Source: Clostridia bacterium (GTDB lineage: Bacteria; Bacillota; Clostridia; Christensenellales; Borkfalkiaceae). Taken from it: a stretch of DNA of 58,438 nucleotides. The translations under genes and the position numbers were made by a program. Where the stretch lies: assembly GCA_021203865.1 (NCBI GenBank), contig JAJQAJ010000038.1, forward strand, positions 1 to 58,438. Direction: 5' to 3'. The notes below the pieces were generated by a model. It searched no databases. It was not told the DNA's origin and saw only the letters and a list, made by a program, of their open reading frames with translations. This document shows, one piece after another, positions 53,941 through 58,438 of the stretch; within the stretch, counting starts at the first letter, position 1; each line of letters opens with the position of its first letter.

Positions 53941-55344
53941 ATGGCAGACGACAAAAGAGCCGTGACACAGGACAAACTCATGGCGCACTGCAAGACGCGC
54001 GGCTTCATCTACCCCGGAAGCGAAATATACGGGGGACTCGCCAACACCTGGGACTTCGGGCCCCTGGGCGTGGAGATAAAAAATAACGTGAAGAAGGCCT
54101 GGTGGCAGAAATTCGTGCAGGAAAACACACTCAACACGGGGATAGACTGCGCAATTCTCATGAACCCCAGCGTATGGAAGGCGAGCGGACACATAGGCGG
54201 ATTTTCCGATCCCCTCATGGACTGCAAAAGCTGCAAATCAAGGCACCGCGCCGACGATCTTGTCGAAGCCTATGCAAAAAAACACGGCATGAACATTCAG
54301 GTCGAGGGCATGACGAACGACGCACTGGAAAAATTCATTGAGGACAACAACGTCCTCTGCCCCGTCTGCGGAAACCACAATTTCACGTCCATAAGGAAGT
54401 TCAACCTGATGTTCAAAACATTCCAGGGCGTCACGGAGGACACCGTGAACACGGTGTACCTTCGTCCCGAAACCGCGCAGGGGATTTTCGTCAATTTCAA
54501 AAACGTCCAAAGATCGACTCGTCTCCGCGTGCCGTTCGGGATAGGACAGATAGGAAAATCCTTCCGTAACGAAATAACGCCCGGAAACTTCATCTTCCGC
54601 GTCCGCGAATTCGAGCAGATGGAGCTCGAGTTCTTCTGCGAACCGGGAACCGACCTCGAGTGGTTTTCATACTGGAAGAATTTTTGCAAAGACTGGCTTT
54701 TAAGCATAGGACTAAACGAAAAAAACATCCGGACAAGAGATCACTCCAAAGAGGAGCTCGTCTTCTACTCCAACGCGACGACCGACTTTGAATATCTCTA
54801 CGCATTCGGCTGGGGAGAACTTTGGGGAATAGCGGACAGAACCGACTATGACCTCAAACAGCACGCGGCGGAAAGCGGCGAACTCATGGACTACACCGAC
54901 CCCGTGACAAACGAGAGATACATCCCCTACGTCATAGAGCCGTCACTCGGCGTCGAGAGGATAGTCCTCGCGCTTTTAACCGACGCGTATGACGAGGAGG
55001 TCCTGGACGCCGAAAAAAATGACATAAGGATAGTCATGCACCTGCACCCATTCATCGCGCCATACAAGGCGTGCGTTCTGCCTCTTCAAAAAAATCTCGC
55101 GCCAAAGGCGGAGGAGATTTACAAGAATCTAGCGAAAAAATTCCCTGTGACATACGACGTCACGGGCTCAATCGGCAAGCGGTACAGACGGCAGGACGAG
55201 ATAGGGACGCCGCTATGCATAACCGTCGACTTCGACACGCTGGAAGATGACACCGTGACGGTTAGAGACAGGGATACGATGCAGCAAATACGGCTCAAAA
55301 TCGACGAGCTTGACACATACATATCGAAGATGATTGAATTTTAA
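53941..55344 (+). CDS. glyS: Glycyl-tRNA synthetase (single-chain dimeric type)
   Basis: A 467-residue class II synthetase that charges tRNA-Gly. Motif regions are visible: [24 protein letters not shown] at the start, [17 protein letters not shown] (glycine-specific), [37 protein letters not shown] (motif 2) and [15 protein letters not shown] (motif 3), then the anticodon-binding domain. A CPVC zinc pair lies near residue 145. AAGGAG before the ATG at 53941 decides the start; the upstream in-frame ATG lies in the promoter. Confidence 0.97.
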   Translation: MADDKRAVTQDKLMAHCKTRGFIYPGSEIYGGLANTWDFGPLGVEIKNNVKKAWWQKFVQENTLNTGIDCAILMNPSVWKASGHIGGFSDPLMDCKSCKSRHRADDLVEAYAKKHGMNIQVEGMTNDALEKFIEDNNVLCPVCGNHNFTSIRKFNLMFKTFQGVTEDTVNTVYLRPETAQGIFVNFKNVQRSTRLRVPFGIGQIGKSFRNEITPGNFIFRVREFEQMELEFFCEPGTDLEWFSYWKNFCKDWLLSIGLNEKNIRTRDHSKEELVFYSNATTDFEYLYAFGWGELWGIADRTDYDLKQHAAESGELMDYTDPVTNERYIPYVIEPSLGVERIVLALLTDAYDEEVLDAEKNDIRIVMHLHPFIAPYKACVLPLQKNLAPKAEEIYKNLAKKFPVTYDVTGSIGKRYRRQDEIGTPLCITVDFDTLEDDTVTVRDRDTMQQIRLKIDELDTYISKMIEF

Positions 55345-55348
55345 AATT

Positions 55349-55371
55349 GCCGCCCTCAGGGCGGCTTATTT
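55349..55371. terminator. Bidirectional terminator between glyS and ktrA
   Basis: GCCGCCC (55349-55355) pairs with GGGCGGC (55359-55365) around a 3-base loop. T-rich tails follow on both strands (TTATTTTTTAT rightward, AATTTTAAAATT leftward) between convergent genes. Confidence 0.85.
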
Positions 55372-55372
55372 T

Positions 55373-56020
55373 TTATCTTCTTAACTTGTAGACGTCCTTC
55401 GTCCTCGCGATGATGAGCATCGTGTCATCTCTGTAAAACGTCGTTTCCGGGCCGGGGATTATGTTGAGCTCCTCCCCATGTCTCACAGCCACAATGTTCA
55501 TCTTGAATTTGCGCCTCACATCGAGTTCTCCGAGCGACTTATTTAGCCAGCCGTCCGGGGCGGGCGTCTCGAATATGCCGAATCCGTCGCCAAGCGACTT
55601 GTAGTTTTTGACATTGTCGAGACTATGGCATATGGCGAGGTTTTCGGCGAGCGACTCATCGGACATTATTACCTGATCAGCGCCGGCGGCATATAGAATG
55701 TCGCGCTGAAGCTGATCTCTCGCCCGGGCAGCCACAAACGCCGCGCCGAGTTTTTTCAAAAGAAATGTCGTTATCACGGACGCCTCAAAATTGTCGCCTA
55801 TGGTTATGAAGCAAAGCTGGAAATCGGCGCAGCCAAGTTTTCTCAGAACTTCTTCGTTTGTGTAATCGGCGATTCTCGCGTCATTGAATCTCGAGGACTG
55901 TTTCTCTATGACGTCCCTCTTATTATCGAGAAGCATGACCTCATTCCCGAGATCCTGCATCTTCTCACCGAGTTCGGCCCCGAGTCTTCCAATACCTATA
56001 ATCAATACGGATTTTTTCAT
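55373..56020 (-). CDS. ktrA: Potassium uptake regulatory subunit
   Basis: A 215-residue RCK protein that gates the KtrB channel by binding nucleotides. The Rossmann motif is IIGIGRLGAELGEKMQ near residue 6; NAD/ATP-binding acidic position LLDNKRD near 36 and the RCK-C domain after residue 135. It starts 12 bases after ktrB in the same operon and ends at a shared terminator. Confidence 0.93.
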   Translation of the reverse strand: MKKSVLIIGIGRLGAELGEKMQDLGNEVMLLDNKRDVIEKQSSRFNDARIADYTNEEVLRKLGCADFQLCFITIGDNFEASVITTFLLKKLGAAFVAARARDQLQRDILYAAGADQVIMSDESLAENLAICHSLDNVKNYKSLGDGFGIFETPAPDGWLNKSLGELDVRRKFKMNIVAVRHGEELNIIPGPETTFYRDDTMLIIARTKDVYKLRR

Positions 56021-56032
56021 TAAAAATCCCTC

Positions 56033-57373
56033 CTATCCTATCAAAATACCCTCGCTCGGGTGATTGACTATCACGGACTTGCGATCCGCGAGGAAAATCA
56101 TCATCATTGTGTAACCTCCCACTCGTCCGAAAAACATCAGCACACAGAGCACGATGAGGGAGAAGTCGCAAAGGTTTCCCGTGAGGTTCGCGGAAAGACC
56201 GACCGTGCACACGGCGGACACAACCTCGTTCAGAACCGCGGTGAATGACGCGTCGGGTTCGGCGGCCATGAGACATAAAAGCCCAACCACTATCGCCACT
56301 ATGTATATGAAGAGCACCGCGCTCGCCTCATATATCGTCTCGCCGTCTATTCTCTTTTTGAAGGCGACAGTTTCCTCCTTTCTGCTCGCCGTGCCGATGG
56401 CCGCGAGTATGAGGACGGTTATCGTCGTAACTTTGAGCCCTCCCGCCGTGGAACCGGAGTTGCCGCCTATGAACATGAATATGATGTTGAGAACGTTTCC
56501 GCCGTTCGTCAGGCTCTCATAGGGGACGGTGTTGAAGCCCGCCGTCCTCGGCGTGACGGAAAGAAAGAGCGCGTTGAGAATCTTGCTCCCCGTTCCCATG
56601 GAGCCCAAAGTCTCGGGATTGTTCCATTCAAATGCGCCGAAAAGAATCCAACCCCCGAAGACGAGGACGGCCGACGACACGAGCACGAGTTTTGTGTGAA
56701 GGGAATATCTTTTGAACTTGAACTTGTACTGTTTGATGTCGTACCACACGAAAAAGCCGAGACCGCCTATGAGCACGAGAAGAACGACGGTGATGATGAC
56801 GAGCGGATTGGACGCGTACGGCACCAGGGAATTTCCCGTCAGCGCGAAACCGGCGTTGCAGAAAGCCGAAATGGAGGTAAATATGCCGTTCCATATGCCT
56901 TTGCCCCATCCCATGTCCGGGATGAACGCGCCGCTTAAAAGAATCGCTCCGACAAATTCAACGATGAACGTGCCCGCGAATATCGTGCTCATCATCGCTC
57001 TCAGAGAGTCAAAATACATTCCGCCGGAAGACTGCTGTATGAGTTTTCTGTCGGAAAGGGATGTCGACCTTTTGAGAAGCACCATGAAAAAGGAGATGAA
57101 GGTGATGAATCCTAAGCCGCCCAGCTGTATTATGACGAGAAGCACTATCTGTCCGAAAAGCGTGTAAAACTCGGAAACGTCAACCGTGGAAAGTCCGGTG
57201 ACACACGTCGCGGAAACAGACGTGAAAAATGACGTCATGAAATCACCCCAGCCATCCCCCGTCGTCGATATGGGCAGCGCCAGAAGAAACGTGCCCACAA
57301 GCAACACACCTAAAACGCCCAAAGCCACCGCCAGGACGGGAGATACGCTGATTTTTTTCCTTTCCCTTGCCAT
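56033..57373 (-). CDS. ktrB: Potassium uptake membrane subunit
   Basis: A 446-residue TrkH/KtrB-type cation channel with four repeated membrane-pore-membrane units. Pore glycines are visible in SVSATCVTGLSTVD, SISAFCNAGFALTG, SVTPRTAGFNTVP and AVCTVGLSANLTG. No good ribosome binding site precedes either the ATG at 57373 or one six codons upstream at 57391; I preferred the one giving the family-like basic N-terminus MARERKK. Confidence 0.93.
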   Translation of the reverse strand: MARERKKISVSPVLAVALGVLGVLLVGTFLLALPISTTGDGWGDFMTSFFTSVSATCVTGLSTVDVSEFYTLFGQIVLLVIIQLGGLGFITFISFFMVLLKRSTSLSDRKLIQQSSGGMYFDSLRAMMSTIFAGTFIVEFVGAILLSGAFIPDMGWGKGIWNGIFTSISAFCNAGFALTGNSLVPYASNPLVIITVVLLVLIGGLGFFVWYDIKQYKFKFKRYSLHTKLVLVSSAVLVFGGWILFGAFEWNNPETLGSMGTGSKILNALFLSVTPRTAGFNTVPYESLTNGGNVLNIIFMFIGGNSGSTAGGLKVTTITVLILAAIGTASRKEETVAFKKRIDGETIYEASAVLFIYIVAIVVGLLCLMAAEPDASFTAVLNEVVSAVCTVGLSANLTGNLCDFSLIVLCVLMFFGRVGGYTMMMIFLADRKSVIVNHPSEGILIG

Positions 57374-57554
57374 ACGGCAATTATAGTTCATGAGGCAAGT
57401 TTATGCAAGATTATAACAAAATTTTTTGTCGGTTTTTCCCGCCTCATAATAATGTAAATTTTTAACATTTTCACATAATTTTTGTGAATTTTAGGTATCT
57501 TTTTCCTTGACTTGACAGTTTATCGCATCTATACTGTAAATAAGAACACAAAAA

Positions 57555-57571
57555 TTGTAAATTATTTACAA
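57555..57571. promoter_or_regulatory. Palindromic operator upstream of the DeoR regulator
   Basis: TTGTAAAT-T-ATTTACAA is a perfect 17-bp palindrome 14 bases before the regulator ATG, with a half site TGTAAATA at 57535. A TTGACA at 57512-57517 may be the -35 box with a poor -10 around 57535. It is suited to autoregulation. Confidence 0.55.
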
Positions 57572-57585
57572 ATACGGGAGAAGAA

Positions 57586-58344
57586 ATGAAAAGGGAGAGA
57601 GTGGAGGAAATCGCTGAAATACTTGACAAGCGCGGCAAAATGACGCTGGAACAGCTTGAAGAAGTCTTCCCCAATGTCTCACAGATGACTTTGAGAAGGG
57701 ATCTTTTCCAGCTCGAAGAGGATGGTAAAATCATCCGCGTGCGCGGAGGGGCGATGTCGGTCAAAGAGGTGCAGAAAGTTTCAGGTGAGGCTTACATCAA
57801 AAAGACGACGATAAACACGGACGCGAAACTCGTCATAGCCCAGAAAGCCGCGACGCTGATTGACGAAGGTTCGTCGATATTTCTGGACGGCGGGACGACG
57901 GCGATGTACCTCGCAAAAGAACTCTCCGACATAAGGTGCAACATCTTCACCAACGGCATAGCTGTCGCGATGGAGCTCGCGCAAAAGAGAAACATAGACG
58001 TGACGGTCGTGGGCGGACAGCTCATGAGAGAAAACCTCTCTACCGCTTCCCCAGCCGCGAAAGAGTATTTCGCGAGAACAAACTTTGAAATCGCGATAGT
58101 TTCGGCGACGGCCTTCACCCCCACAAACGGGTTTTCTTGCAACAGCCAGATAGAAAGCGACCTTTTAAAACAGGTCTTTGAAAAATCGCGTCAGGTGTAC
58201 ATGATGCTCGACAGCTCCAAAATCGGGAAAATAAACCCGTACACGTTCGCCCACACAGAGGACATAAACGTCCTCATAACGGACGACAATTTTCCCAAGG
58301 AATACAAAGCACTTTTTGAAAGCAGCAACATCGTCGTCATGTAA
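57586..58344 (+). CDS. DeoR/GlpR family transcriptional regulator
   Basis: A 252-residue regulator with an N-terminal DeoR helix-turn-helix (MTLEQLEEVFPNVSQMTLRRDLFQLEEDGKI region, residues 19-49, RVRGGA turn) and a C-terminal sugar-phosphate sensor with FLDGGTTAMYLAKEL near residue 99 and VGGQLMREN. It would respond to a phosphorylated sugar. It is alone between a palindromic operator and a strong terminator, so its target genes may lie elsewhere. Confidence 0.93.
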   Translation: MKRERVEEIAEILDKRGKMTLEQLEEVFPNVSQMTLRRDLFQLEEDGKIIRVRGGAMSVKEVQKVSGEAYIKKTTINTDAKLVIAQKAATLIDEGSSIFLDGGTTAMYLAKELSDIRCNIFTNGIAVAMELAQKRNIDVTVVGGQLMRENLSTASPAAKEYFARTNFEIAIVSATAFTPTNGFSCNSQIESDLLKQVFEKSRQVYMMLDSSKIGKINPYTFAHTEDINVLITDDNFPKEYKALFESSNIVVM

Positions 58345-58363
58345 AATACGTATTAAAACTCAC

Positions 58364-58387
58364 GAGGCCAAAAAGGCCTCTTTTTTT
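58364..58387 (+). terminator. Intrinsic terminator of the DeoR regulator
   Basis: GAGGCC (58364-58369), AAAAA loop, GGCCTC (58375-58380) and seven Ts. Confidence 0.9.
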
Positions 58388-58438
58388 GTATGACGGGCAT
58401 GTCATGTCCCTTATGGGTGAAAGTCCCTACGAGGGGTA
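58388..58438 (+). mobile_element. 5' end of a probable group IIC intron, cut by the window edge
   Basis: Right after the terminator T-run the sequence reads GTATGACGGGCATG and later TATGGGTGAAAGTCCC. This resembles the 5' end of group IIC introns as I remember it (GUGUG at the boundary, GGCAUG, then GGGUGAGAGUCCC). Group IIC introns insert just behind intrinsic terminators, which is exactly this position. The boundary base differs (GTATG rather than GTGYG) and only 51 bases are visible, so the reverse transcriptase and intron end cannot be checked. Confidence 0.6.

Noticed and set aside
1..58438. tRNA and rRNA genes
   Set aside because: No rRNA-like stretch and no convincing tRNA with T-loop and acceptor pairing was seen by eye; a covariance scan was not possible.

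Overview
The window looks like a piece of chromosome from an anaerobic, low-to-mid GC Bacillota of the Clostridia type, probably an uncultured gut lineage. The basis is the gene set: sigma-A next to dnaG, TrmK, Nif3, single-chain glycyl-tRNA synthetase, a sufCBDSU operon with SufU, KtrAB, FeoAB, pyruvate formate-lyase with its activase, and a 2-hydroxyacyl-CoA dehydratase activase. Most genes lie on the minus strand in tightly packed, often overlapping operons with strong AGGAGG-type ribosome binding sites. I saw no rRNA, tRNA or CRISPR array.

Layout. 69-8883 (minus): a replication and transcription operon, dgt > dnaG > rpoD > trmK > nif3-like > zinc-ribbon coiled-coil protein > M3 oligopeptidase > DUF1858 protein > sirtuin. 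8954-13580 (minus): a shikimate operon, aroC > aroB-aroE fusion > aroQ > aroK > SDR reductase. 13738-17046 (minus): a formate-lyase operon in which pyruvate formate-lyase is split into a 677-residue core and a separate 76-residue glycyl-radical subunit, with a CxxC thioredoxin-like gene between activase and core; a perfect match to the NrdR-box consensus lies just upstream. 17394-19977 (minus): feoA and feoB. 20235-20726: dihydrofolate reductase with an apparently leaderless promoter. 20946-23807: an MmeI-like single-chain restriction-modification enzyme. 24155-26135 (plus): a one-helix membrane protein, then a fic gene broken by one in-frame amber codon and preceded by a phased array of 9-bp sites. 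26264-30188: sbcD and sbcC. 30233-33744: transporter, thyA, SDR and a Nudix-GNAT fusion. 33935-36067 (plus): a TauE-like membrane domain fused to an acyltransferase-like domain and a zinc ribbon. 36113-40977: the suf operon.

41243-44177 is an accessory island, visibly more AT-rich than its flanks. It holds an XRE regulator and ImmA/IrrE-type peptidase, a DUF4417 gene, a small toxin-like gene and a possible immunity gene. The 346-bp gap inside it contains a plus-strand small RNA locus (consensus promoter, about 73 nt, intrinsic terminator), a partial copy of that RNA, and palindromes that could hide the DUF4417 ribosome binding site. 44505-49631 carries a lipoprotein and a two-gene dehydratase activase. 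49701-53749 has an AAA/PD-(D/E)XK protein, a Sel1-repeat protein and a decayed Sel1 paralogue. 53941-57373 has glyS and ktrAB. The window closes with a DeoR regulator, its terminator and, directly after the T-run, what looks like the 5' end of a group IIC intron.

The strongest unusual signals are the split formate-lyase operon with its NrdR-like box, the small RNA and toxin-like island at 41-44 kb, the phased site array before the nonsense-mutated fic gene, the TauE-acyltransferase fusion with an altered catalytic histidine, and the intron start at the right edge. Family names come from motif recognition only; no database search was run.
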